Below are positions 36,999 to 44,292 of a DNA stretch of 44,292 nucleotides, one piece after another. A program made the position numbers and the translations under genes. Source of the DNA: Candidatus Geothermincola primus (GTDB taxonomy: Bacteria; Actinomycetota; Geothermincolia; Geothermincolales; Geothermincolaceae); NCBI GenBank assembly GCA_015711725.1, contig JACVIX010000009.1, positions 1 through 44,292 on the forward strand, written 5' to 3'. Each line of letters opens with the position of its first letter. Within the stretch, counting starts at the first letter, position 1. Under the pieces are notes generated by a model, which searched no databases, was not told the DNA's origin, and saw only the letters and a program-made list of their open reading frames with translations.

Positions 36999-38375
36999 TC
37001 ATCTTCTCCTTAAACCACATTTATCCAGCGCCTCTACAAGGGTGCTGACCCCAATCAGCTGAAACCCGTCCTCCAAGGACCCAAAGTCATCATGTTCAGG
37101 GAGAAGAGCTGCGGAGAAACCCAACCGCTTGATCTCTCGAATCCTGGTCTCCATCTGTGAAACAGGGCGGATTTCCCCAGCCAGGCTCACCTCCCCGAAG
37201 ACTGCCCAACCCGCGGGCAGTGCCTGGTCCAATTTGGAAGACGCCACCGCTAGACAGACTCCCAGGTCCAGCGCGGGCTCGCTTATATACAAACCGCCCG
37301 CTACCCCCACGAATACGTCCTTTTCTGAGAAACTTATCCCCGCTCGCTTTTCCAGCACGGCCAGGTCTAGGTTGAACCTCTGGCGGTCCAAGCCCGACGC
37401 TACTCTTTTGGGAACAGGTAGGTTGGTGGGCGTGACCAGCGCCTGCACTTCCACCAGCAGTGGCCTTTTTCCTTCCATGGTAAGGACGGGAGACACACCG
37501 GATATGCCTTGGCTGCGATTGCGGAAAAAGAGCGTGGATGGATCGGAAACCTCCCGCAACCCAGAGTCGGACATCTCGAAGATACCCACCTCGCTCACGG
37601 AGCCAAAGCGGTTTTTCGTCGAGCGCAGGACGCGCAAAGAATCGTATCTTTCTCCCTCGAAGTAGAGGACGGTATCCACCAGATGCTCCAGCACCCGGGG
37701 TCCCGCCAGGGACCCATCTTTTGTTACGTGCCCAACCAGAAAAGTTGTTATGTTCATCTCTTTCGCCATGGCCTGGAGGCGTAAAGCGCACTCCCTTACC
37801 TGGCTCACCCCGCCCGGCGGCGAAGAAATCTCCGGGACAAAAAGCGTCTGGATAGAATCAACCACCAATACATGGGGCAGGACTTTCCTCACGCTCTCCA
37901 GTATCACTTCCACATCGGTCTCGCAATACAACAAGAGGTTTTCGGTGAGAGTGCCGAGACGCCTCGCCCTCATCTGGACCTGAGCGGGAGATTCCTCCCC
38001 GCTTACCAAAAGAACTTTCTGTCCCTGGCGTGCCATATGATAACAAGCCTGCAACAACAAGGTGGATTTCCCAATCCCTGGCTCTCCCCCTATGAGCACC
38101 ACCGACCCCTTTACCGATCCACCGCCTAATACTCTGTCGAATTCAGGGATACCCGTAGGGCAATAAACTTCCCCAGTAGCCTCCTGACCCATGAGGGGCA
38201 CGGGATGAGTGTGGGTGGAAAGACGGGGGATTCTATGCTGAGAAGAGATGGAAGAGGGAGCCGCCCTCTCCTCTTGCATAGTTCCGAACTCGCCACACTC
38301 CGGACAACGCCCCATCCATTTGATAGTAGTGCTTCCGCACCGCGAACAGACGAACACGCTTTTTTCCTTCATCAT
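36999..38375 (-). CDS. radA: DNA repair protein RadA
   Basis: RecA-like branch-migration ATPase in recombination repair. 458 residues: N-terminal zinc finger C10-x2-C13 ... C24-x2-C27, Walker A GGEPGIGKST (97-104), the RadA-specific KNRFG motif (RSTKNRFGSVSE) and a C-terminal Lon-protease-like domain (about 290-458). The start has two adjacent ATGs after AGGTG. In Bacillota radA follows clpC and precedes disA; here it stands alone, opposite in direction to cysS and gltX. Confidence 0.96.
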   Translation of the reverse strand: MMKEKSVFVCSRCGSTTIKWMGRCPECGEFGTMQEERAAPSSISSQHRIPRLSTHTHPVPLMGQEATGEVYCPTGIPEFDRVLGGGSVKGSVVLIGGEPGIGKSTLLLQACYHMARQGQKVLLVSGEESPAQVQMRARRLGTLTENLLLYCETDVEVILESVRKVLPHVLVVDSIQTLFVPEISSPPGGVSQVRECALRLQAMAKEMNITTFLVGHVTKDGSLAGPRVLEHLVDTVLYFEGERYDSLRVLRSTKNRFGSVSEVGIFEMSDSGLREVSDPSTLFFRNRSQGISGVSPVLTMEGKRPLLVEVQALVTPTNLPVPKRVASGLDRQRFNLDLAVLEKRAGISFSEKDVFVGVAGGLYISEPALDLGVCLAVASSKLDQALPAGWAVFGEVSLAGEIRPVSQMETRIREIKRLGFSAALLPEHDDFGSLEDGFQLIGVSTLVEALDKCGLRRR

Positions 38376-38736
38376 TACGCACCTGCTCGCCTTTTTATCA
38401 TTTCACTCGACCCATGCAAGCAAAGGAACCCATAAAGCATCCTCATAATCCCAAGTGCCTTCAGTGGCACATCTCATTCCTTCCGCCTTCCTAGCCTAAC
38501 CTATTCTATACCACAGCAGTGTCAAAAAATGGTCATCGCGGTCTCAAAATGACCCGTCAGGAATCGCCCGGACTGAACTTTCTTGAGTTTACAATCGCCG
38601 GTAACCATCACCAATATTTTAATCTTTCAGGTAATGGTAAAATGGGGCTGCCCGGTAGTATATTAAACTTCATGGACATCCTGTAAGATATTTATTTAAA
38701 CGCTTAGGATAATCCGAATCCATAAAGGCGGAGAAT
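38376..38736. other. Divergent gap between radA and gltX
   Basis: About 360 bases with no recognisable gene or RNA. It must hold promoters for radA (minus) and gltX (plus). I could not assign clear -35/-10 pairs. Confidence 0.4.
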
Positions 38737-40170
38737 ATGAACGAGGTAAGGGTAAGATTCGCTCCCTCCCCCACCGGCAACCTTCATCTGGGTTCCGCGC
38801 GCACCGCCCTTTTCAACTGGCTCTTCGCTCGCCATGTGGGGGGGAAGATGATCCTGCGCATCGAAGACACCGATCCGGAGCGCTCCCTCCCCGAGTACGA
38901 GAAGGCCATCATGGAAGACCTGCTCTGGCTGGGTTTGGATTGGGACGAAGGCCCAGACAAGGAAGGACCTTATTCCCCTTATCGTCAGAGCCAGAGGAGA
39001 CATATTTATCTGCAACACGCTCGAAAGCTGGTTGAAAAGGGCATGGCTTACTTTTGTTACTGCGACCCGCAAGAATTGGAGGAGAAGAAGAAAAAGGCTC
39101 TGGCTGAGGGAAAAATGCCCCTCTACGACGGAAAATGCCGCAACCTCACCGGCAAGGAACGGCAGAAGCTGGAGAACGCGGGCAAGAAGCCGGCGCTACG
39201 TTTCCGCGTACCCCCAGGAGCCATCGAATTTCACGATCTCTTACACGGAAAGGTGATCTTTTCTTCCCAGGTAATCGGGGACTTCATCATCTTAAGATCG
39301 GACGGTTCCGCCGGTTTCAATTTCTCAGTGGTGGTGGACGACGCAACCATGGGCATCACCCACGTAATCAGGGGTGAGGACCATCTCACCAACACCGCCA
39401 GGCATGTCCTTCTCTTTCAGGCCCTGGAATACCCGCTGCCGGTTTTCGCCCACCATTCACTCCTGCTGGGAACCGATGGAACCAAAATGAGCAAGCGTCA
39501 CGGAGCCACTTCCGTCAGGGAATACCGGGAGTCCGGTTACCTGCCCGAAGCCCTCACCAACTATCTAGCCCTGCTCTCCTGGTCCCCGCCTAACCAGGGA
39601 GAAGAGGTGCTGAGCCGAGAGGAATTGGTGGAGCAGTTCGAGCTTGCCTCTCTCTCCAGAAGTTCCTCCATATTCGATATAGGGAAGCTCAATTGGCTGA
39701 ACGGACAGCACATCCGAAGGATGGACTTCACCAGACTGGTGGAGATGGCGCGCCCCTTCGCGAGCCACTTGTCCAGCCACCCCCTCTTTGACGAGATGAT
39801 TATGTCCATCCGGGACAACCTGGATAAGTTGGGCGAGATTCCCCATTATTTGGAGGTTTACACCGCGCCTCCCGAGATAACCCCTTACGTGAAGGAGGCC
39901 TTCACCTTTAAAGAAGCGAAAGAAGTGGTCATCGCGACCATCAGTTCTCTGGAGCGGAAATCTTTGGAAAGCGTTGAGGAAGCGAAAGTGCTACTTCAGG
40001 AGATAAGCGAGGAATTTAAGGAAAAGGGCCTGAAGCCAAGGGAAATCTTCAGGCCCCTACGTCTTATTCTAACCGGCAAGCCCTCCGGGCCCCCGCTTCC
40101 CTATATCGTGCATATCCTGGGCAAGGAAGAGAGCATCCGCCGCCTGCGCCAGGGGCTTTCCCAGGTATAA
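38737..40170 (+). CDS. gltX: Glutamyl-tRNA synthetase
   Basis: Charges tRNA-Glu. 477 residues, class I. The HIGH motif is HLGS in PSPTGNLHLGSARTALF (17-20) and the KMSKS motif is KMSKR in GTKMSKRHGATSV (about 250). Catalytic-core motifs RIEDTDPERS and FNFSVVVDD are intact. A GGCGGAG ribosome site precedes the ATG. Whether it also charges tRNA-Gln (non-discriminating) cannot be told from sequence alone. Confidence 0.96.
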   Translation: MNEVRVRFAPSPTGNLHLGSARTALFNWLFARHVGGKMILRIEDTDPERSLPEYEKAIMEDLLWLGLDWDEGPDKEGPYSPYRQSQRRHIYLQHARKLVEKGMAYFCYCDPQELEEKKKKALAEGKMPLYDGKCRNLTGKERQKLENAGKKPALRFRVPPGAIEFHDLLHGKVIFSSQVIGDFIILRSDGSAGFNFSVVVDDATMGITHVIRGEDHLTNTARHVLLFQALEYPLPVFAHHSLLLGTDGTKMSKRHGATSVREYRESGYLPEALTNYLALLSWSPPNQGEEVLSREELVEQFELASLSRSSSIFDIGKLNWLNGQHIRRMDFTRLVEMARPFASHLSSHPLFDEMIMSIRDNLDKLGEIPHYLEVYTAPPEITPYVKEAFTFKEAKEVVIATISSLERKSLESVEEAKVLLQEISEEFKEKGLKPREIFRPLRLILTGKPSGPPLPYIVHILGKEESIRRLRQGLSQV

Positions 40171-40236
40171 TAAACAACGTCCAACCGAAAAATGCAACCC
40201 GAGAATTCGCACCCGATAAAATATATTTACAGTATG

Positions 40237-40644
40237 TCAATAATGTACCTGCATGGCTCGGGGCGGGCAGACGCGCACACAGAGCTCACACGCCACGCAC
40301 TTCTCTTCGTCAAAGCCTACCTCCATGGTATCCCTTTTTAAGTAAAGCGCCTCGGAGGGACATATCCCCGTGCATACCCCACAGTGGGTGCACCTGAGCT
40401 CATCCCGCCGAACGTCCTGGGAGAGGGGTTGAATGGTTATGCCCAAATTCTCCAGATACCGCACCCCTTTCGCGAAATTCTCCTCCTCGCCGCTTAACTC
40501 CAGCACCATTAATCCCTCTTCCCGAGGAGTGATAAAAGCCTTGAGGATGTTGAAGTCGATATCGTAATCCCGCACCAACTTGCTGATTATGGGCTGATCC
40601 ACCTGTTCATGGGGAAAGTGAAGCACTACCTTCCTGCGCACCAT
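40237..40644 (-). CDS. NIL-domain ferredoxin protein of homocysteine biosynthesis
   Basis: 135 residues: an N-terminal NIL domain (about 1-78) and two [4Fe-4S] motifs, C85-x2-C88-x2-C91-x3-C95 in CTHCGVCTGICP and C116-x2-C119-x2-C122-x3-C126 in CVACELCVRVCP. In Methanosarcina the homologous NIL/ferredoxin protein, together with a DUF39 protein, is needed to make homocysteine from aspartate semialdehyde and sulfide. Here it begins immediately after the DUF39 stop (TAAATG), with AAGGGGGTG as ribosome site inside the DUF39 end, so the pair is tightly coupled. Family pairing is known; the activity in this organism is inferred. Confidence 0.92.
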   Translation of the reverse strand: MVRRKVVLHFPHEQVDQPIISKLVRDYDIDFNILKAFITPREEGLMVLELSGEEENFAKGVRYLENLGITIQPLSQDVRRDELRCTHCGVCTGICPSEALYLKRDTMEVGFDEEKCVACELCVRVCPPRAMQVHY

Positions 40645-41832
40645 TTAATCACCCCCTTCTTGATAAGCTTTATCTCTGGCCGGGCAGGGGAGAAGTTGAA
40701 CCGGTTCGGTGAGAAGAAAACTACCCTGCTCAATCAAGGATTTAAGCGTTTGGGCGATCTCCCGAGCCCTCGGATAGCTGGAGAGCGGGGCGGTGGGAAC
40801 CTTTTTGCCCTCAATTTCTATCCAACCGCTCTTCAACTGCGCGTAACTCACCTCTCCGATAACTTTTCCCGTGCCCTGGGGGTAGTCATAGGAATAATCC
40901 ACCACTGGAGCGAAGAGATCCGCATCGCTTACCGCCGCACATCTCACTACTTCCTCGTCCAATACCGGGATGGGGATACCCAGTCCCACGGCAAGGGTCG
41001 CCCCGTAGCCCAGGAAAGAACAACCCACCAGCCATCTGCTGTCCATGCCCTTAAGATCCCCCAACACCGCGAGGGTGCCCGCTGGCAATCGAGGCGCGCC
41101 GGTCTCGGTGCGGGGAACGTCCGGATTATGCTGGGTTCCCTGCCAAACCACATATCCGATCCCGCCCCCAAGAAAGATACGCGTCCCTATCCCGATAGTG
41201 CGGAAGTAAGGGTCGTTGAGGAGCGGCGAGAGTTGGCCAGCGCTGCAATAGTTGGCGTTTCCCAACTCCGGTCGGAGCATTCCCATATAGGTATATAAGA
41301 CGCGATCTGAGCGGTTAACGGCAACGTTGTAGTTCTGATAAGCGTTGCGCGGGTTGAATAGCACCGCTTCTTTTACGTCCTGTAAAGTGATCTCTCGCTC
41401 CCAATGTTTGGAGGGATAACAGTCCGTACCATAGGAGAAAGCCTCCATCCTCACCTTGCGGCCCGCCACCAGATCCTCGATAACGTGGCCTCCCCCGTAC
41501 TTGAACTCCCCTGGAAACACCTCGTTCAACGGATCGTTCACGGCTAACTCGGTCGCTCCGATATAAATATCCACCGCTGCAAGGCCGGCGTAAGCGGGTA
41601 CCCCGTTTAAAAGGACACGGTTTATCTTGATCCTTGGCTTACTGTGACCTAGATTGATATAGGCTCCCGAGGAACACATGGGACCGAAGGTACCGGTGGT
41701 GATCACATCCACCGTGGAAGCCACGTCCTCCAATCCTTTCCGCTCCACTAAATCGATAATCTCCTCGGCGGTCACCACAACCGCTTTCCCCTCTTTAATC
41801 TTCTCGTTTATCTCGGCGATCGTCTTTGCCAT
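40645..41832 (-). CDS. DUF39-family homocysteine biosynthesis protein
   Basis: 395 residues. DUF39 proteins act with a NIL/ferredoxin partner in sulfide transfer to aspartate semialdehyde to give homocysteine, the methionine precursor. Visible landmarks are TFGPMCSSGAYINLGH (about 48-64), with a conserved cysteine likely to carry sulfur, GGGHVIEDLVAGR, LYTYMGMLRPELGNANYCS and GTRIFLGGGIGYV. A frame extends upstream to 41886, but the ATG at 41832 has AGGAGGAGG close by and gives the usual start MAKTIAEINEK. Archaeal members often end in CBS domains; none is seen here. Its transcript carries the T-box leader at 41921-42220, which reads a methionine codon. Confidence 0.92.
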   Translation of the reverse strand: MAKTIAEINEKIKEGKAVVVTAEEIIDLVERKGLEDVASTVDVITTGTFGPMCSSGAYINLGHSKPRIKINRVLLNGVPAYAGLAAVDIYIGATELAVNDPLNEVFPGEFKYGGGHVIEDLVAGRKVRMEAFSYGTDCYPSKHWEREITLQDVKEAVLFNPRNAYQNYNVAVNRSDRVLYTYMGMLRPELGNANYCSAGQLSPLLNDPYFRTIGIGTRIFLGGGIGYVVWQGTQHNPDVPRTETGAPRLPAGTLAVLGDLKGMDSRWLVGCSFLGYGATLAVGLGIPIPVLDEEVVRCAAVSDADLFAPVVDYSYDYPQGTGKVIGEVSYAQLKSGWIEIEGKKVPTAPLSSYPRAREIAQTLKSLIEQGSFLLTEPVQLLPCPARDKAYQEGGD

Positions 41833-41920
41833 GAAAATACCTCCTCCTATATCATCGATAATGAATGGGCGATGGAGAAGGCTCACGCATGATCCATAAC
41901 AACGTCACCACCACCTTCCT

Positions 41921-42220
41921 TAAAAAGATAAAACCCGCCGGCGATGAAGCGAGCCAACGGGTTTTCATACCACTTATGATCAGGTACGGCGTTTTACACG
42001 CGATACCCTAGCCCATGGTAACGGGGGCATCCGTCCTCGCCTACTCGCGGAGACAACTCCCTTTCGACGGGAAGCTCCAGGGCCATCTTCGGCTCGCTCT
42101 CACGCACCGATTCTCAACTTCAGCTCGGCTCTCTGTAGCGTTACCCACGAGCTTACTCCTCCCCTTCATCGCCTTTCTGCCGTTTTTTATTTTTCAAGAT
42201 GAAAATATGATGAAATATTA
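41921..42220 (-). promoter_or_regulatory. T-box leader, probably methionine-specific
   Basis: On the minus strand the leader shows Stem I with GGGGAGGAGTA (AGTA box at about 42154-42157), CAGAGAGCCGAG, GAATCGGTGCGTGAGAGCGAG and GAA-g-ATG-GCCCTGGAGC. The specifier ATG is at 42084-42086. Next come the Stem III region and the T-box core AAGTGGTA (41966-41975), whose TGGT can pair with the tRNA acceptor end. A 13-pair terminator (AAAACCCGTTGGC with GCCGGCGGGTTTT, 41930-41965) and T-run (41921-41929) follow. ATGAA after the TGGT can instead pair with TTCAT in the terminator loop, giving a competing antiterminator. The alternative reading of the specifier is GAT (Asp) one base earlier; methionine fits the downstream homocysteine genes. 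Confidence 0.85.
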
Positions 42221-42224
42221 ACTA

Positions 42225-42254
42225 ATTATCCCCATCATATAATCTTTTTGTCAA
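42225..42254 (-). promoter_or_regulatory. Promoter of the T-box/DUF39 unit
   Basis: Perfect -35 TTGACA (42249-42254), 18-base spacer, -10 GATAAT (42225-42230) on the minus strand. Transcription would start near 42218, just before Stem I of the T-box. Confidence 0.65.
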
Positions 42255-42261
42255 GTTCATC

Positions 42262-43020
42262 TCGCTATCTCCCTTCGGAATGAGTTTGCGAAACCCCAAA
42301 GCGTTGTCGAAATCTCTAAAAATTATTTCCTATTTTAGCCAGTTCATAAAGTTATTTAGCCTTGGGAAATCATCGCCAAGATACTTTTACGAAAAGCCTC
42401 TAGGGGAGCGTGATTTATCTATTCTCGACGCGGAGAGTTTCTTCTGCTACGTCATCGCATCCCTGCTTTTCCTCGACTTTGGGAACGATGCCCTCCACCT
42501 AGTTTCCGAGGGCAATAGAGCGTCGCCCAACACGCTCGCTTTGCTAGGTATAGATTAATCGCTTATAAAACGCTCTTTAAATAGCTTGTTTCCAGCAAAC
42601 ACTCCAACGGAAAGGCGCAAGAACCTATCGATCATCACCCTGGTTTCATCCGGAAATCACAGGTCCCCGCTCCGAGAATTCTGGTATCCCCTCTATGCCA
42701 TATACAAAGCCATCGAGGGAGGGGGTAACCGCAGCGGCGTTATCGATTTCGCTGCCGCACTTTATCGCCTTCTCCGCCGCCTCCACGTAATCACTCGCCT
42801 TTGCACCAAGGTATCCAGCGAATTGAGTATATAGCCAATCACGTATCGGCCCAAGCGCGATCTAGACAGTCCTCCACCTCTTTCATCTTATCAAGGAACG
42901 GCCTTCAACAACGGTTCTTCGCCGAATAAGAATCTTGTATGCCAGATAGCACTATCAAAGGTTTCGCTCTTTTTCTTCCCCCGCTAAAGTATCCGCGCAA
43001 TCACCCTTCGGAGATCGCAG
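42262..43020 (-). pseudogene. Decayed coding sequence, unidentified
   Basis: No intact gene, but minus-strand frames read like protein between stops and frameshifts: FDSAIWHTRFLFGEEPLLKA, FLDKMKEVEDCLDRAWADT, RDWLYTQFAGYLGAKASDYV continuing to EGIPEFSERGPVISG, then KYLGDDFPRLNNFMNWLK and EIIFRDFDNALGFRKLIPKG. The pieces follow one another in the right direction with several stops and at least two frame changes, as expected of a dead gene. I do not recognise the family. A plus-strand frame (42280-42558) is open through the same stretch but lacks a ribosome site, so strand and identity remain uncertain. Confidence 0.4.
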
Positions 43021-43180
43021 CATACTTGGGAGCGAATATGTCCAAGGGTCATCCTAGAAAACTTACGGGGAAAATCTTTCTGTTCCGCAAGAGATACGTT
43101 ATATATTCGGTGTGAAACCGGCAAAGGCGCGTGAGGAGACCTTTTCCGTCCCATCGCTCATCTGCTGGCATGGACTATAA

Positions 43181-43271
43181 TGGTTTCAAATGAACCCTTT
43201 ATTTGGAGAACTCCCTGCTTCGCTTCTTTTGCTACAAAGCAAGTATAGGGGAAGTCCCCATGCTTCTGAAC
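43181..43271. repeat. Structured dispersed repeat, copy B
   Basis: Second copy of the element at 119-210, same orientation. It keeps the two-hairpin fold: the GGTTT/GAACC hairpin uses a G-T pair where copy A has C-G, and the long stem pairs CTCCC and TGG with GGGG and CCA in a different but still paired sequence. Conservation of pairing while sequence changes hints at selection on the fold or a hairpin-ended mobile element. Confidence 0.7.
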
Positions 43272-44135
43272 TTATGCGCGTTTCCAGAGCGCGGAAGGGC
43301 TATAGCCGTCGCATTAGTTACGCCGCAATCGTACACACTTCTCCTGACGCTATCTATCACAAGCCCAGCCATGCGAAAACCGCGCAACTAGGTCATTGTC
43401 ATCAAAGCTTTCTTTTCTCACTGGACTCGTCAGGATGCAATCAACAAGCGTCTCGCTGCCGCTTTATGTTCCCACTGGTCGATTATGTGTACTGTTGCCT
43501 CTCCATTAGGTCTCATCCGTGATCAATTGCAGGAGCACGAGCTTTTTTAGGGACCCCCAGAACGTCTTCCGCCAGATGTCTATAGATGGCGCCATGAATC
43601 TCTTCTATAAACTTATCACTCTCACCTCAAATACGGTTTCTGGAGCTTGATACCACCCTGATCAACCGCAATGCTAATCACAATTTGTTTACGCTTGTCC
43701 ACATGTCCCAAATATAAAGCTAGTATCCACGAAAAACGGGAATTTCAATCGATAAGCCAATTATCGGGAAAAACCACAATTAAGGTTCTGCCATATTCGA
43801 GGCATATTGACACTATTGCTGGCCTTTTATCGGGTTAACATTTCACAAGCAGGAACTTTTCAATGCAGCAGCGGATGAAAAATCGCGACACAACGTGATT
43901 TAAGCTTGTGGCGCATAAGCATAAGGTAAAATTACATGGATAGGAGAGAATACCTTAGGGCGCCAATCCAAAACTAGCGACTTCAACCTATAAAGAACTT
44001 CCCAAAACGCTCATGATAGGCGCTCGCGATCCCAATAGAGCAGATCGTTCCGTCGAACTCCCGATTTCATCGCTCTTTTCTCTGTAGCAACTTTTGTTTC
44101 ACATATCACTTATAAAACCGCTCGAAAAATATGAG
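43272..44135. other. Gene-poor region, possible remnants
   Basis: About 860 bases with no intact gene. A plus-strand frame after copy B reads VIVIKAFFSHWTRQDAINKR and continues through HELF, a stop, then GPPERLPPDVYRWRHESLL and another stop, so it may be an old transposase or other dead gene; I cannot assign a family. No RNA gene, CRISPR or terminator seen. Confidence 0.35.
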
Positions 44136-44292
44136 GTGAGGCTTTTCGGTGCCAAGACTCATCCTTTAGTTGCCAACGATCTATCCCTATCTAACGGGTT
44201 TATCCTTGCCTATAAACAAATTGTCAAAAAATTGGTGGGAAGAAACGAAAACGGCCAAAGCTTGGATGCCATTATAAATAAACAGAATGTTC
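44136..44292 (+). CDS. Possible partial gene running off the window
   Basis: A frame open from about 44088 to the window end. With a GTG start at 44136 it reads MRLFGAKTHPLVANDLSLSN then GFILAYKQIVKKLVGRNENG and continues. Composition is protein-like. No family is recognised and the ribosome site is weak, so it may be a real gene start or part of the decayed region. Confidence 0.3.
   Translation, partial: MRLFGAKTHPLVANDLSLSNGFILAYKQIVKKLVGRNENGQSLDAIINKQNV

Noticed and set aside
37096-37791. A 231-codon minus-strand frame inside radA
   Set aside because: Out-of-frame shadow of radA, glycine/arginine-rich translation typical of such shadows.
40609-41298. A 229-codon plus-strand frame over the DUF39 gene
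   Set aside because: Antisense to the DUF39 coding sequence, which has clear start, ribosome site and family motifs.
42280-42558. A 92-codon plus-strand frame next to the T-box promoter
   Set aside because: No ribosome site, no family, and it lies in a stretch that looks decayed on the other strand.
1-44292. CRISPR arrays, rRNA, tmRNA, RNase P, SRP RNA and intact transposase or integrase genes
   Set aside because: No regularly spaced repeats and none of the conserved RNA cores or transposase/integrase motifs were seen; only the tRNA fragment and repeats hint at mobile DNA.

Overview
This looks like chromosomal DNA of a bacterium with moderate GC content and many TTG/GTG starts. It carries a class II lysyl-tRNA synthetase next to ClpC, a tungsten-type aldehyde oxidoreductase, an ADP-forming acyl-CoA synthetase, nickel-type LarA and a T-box leader. 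Together these suggest an anaerobe of a deep-branching Actinomycetota or Bacillota-like lineage; the lineage is inferred and no rRNA gene is present. Nearly all of the window is ordinary housekeeping and energy metabolism. The two ends are different: gene-poor, with decayed sequence and a shared hairpin-forming repeat.

Layout. 1-210: the 3' half of a tRNA-Ser(UGA), cut at the anticodon loop, followed by repeat copy A. 280-3138 (minus): cysK, an Rrf2/IscR-type regulator and iscS, read from a strong promoter near 3182-3211. 3456-8434 (minus): larA, an MrfA-like helicase with an apparently leaderless promoter, and an M23 peptidase. 8836-10233 (minus): a FAD oxidoreductase of the phytoene desaturase type, then about 850 bases without a gene. 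11084-12843 (plus): dapA, a small His-rich protein and a single-domain response regulator. 13004-15234 (minus): MoaD-like protein and aldehyde ferredoxin oxidoreductase. 15690-17855 (plus): a membrane GAF-GAF-HD-GYP protein. 18179-26429 (minus): a long likely operon read as ADP-forming acyl-CoA synthetase, DRTGG-domain protein, Sua5, low-molecular-weight phosphatase with a CTG start, rpiB, glyA, dCMP deaminase and a WecA/TagO-like transferase. 26940-29044 (plus): an unknown protein and an M48-like membrane protease. 29300-36718 (plus): greA-lysS, clpC and cysE-cysS. 36999-38375 (minus): radA. 38737-40170 (plus): gltX. 40237-41832 (minus): a DUF39-type homocysteine-biosynthesis protein and a NIL/ferredoxin protein, under a T-box leader and its own promoter. 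41833-44292: T-box, then about 2 kb of decayed or unrecognised sequence holding repeat copy B.

How it fits together. Sulfur assimilation recurs: CysE and CysK make cysteine, IscS draws sulfur from it, an Rrf2 protein probably senses Fe-S or cysteine status, and the DUF39/NIL pair is the known route from aspartate semialdehyde to homocysteine. The T-box reading methionine codon AUG closes that loop: uncharged tRNA-Met would switch on homocysteine, hence methionine, synthesis. Aldehyde oxidoreductase, ADP-forming acyl-CoA synthetase and LarA point to fermentation of amino acids or organic acids. The most interesting items are the T-box over the DUF39/NIL operon, the structured repeat pair with the broken tRNA gene, the operator-in-promoter architecture of the helicase gene, the CTG-started phosphatase, and the DRTGG protein that has lost its P-loop lysine.
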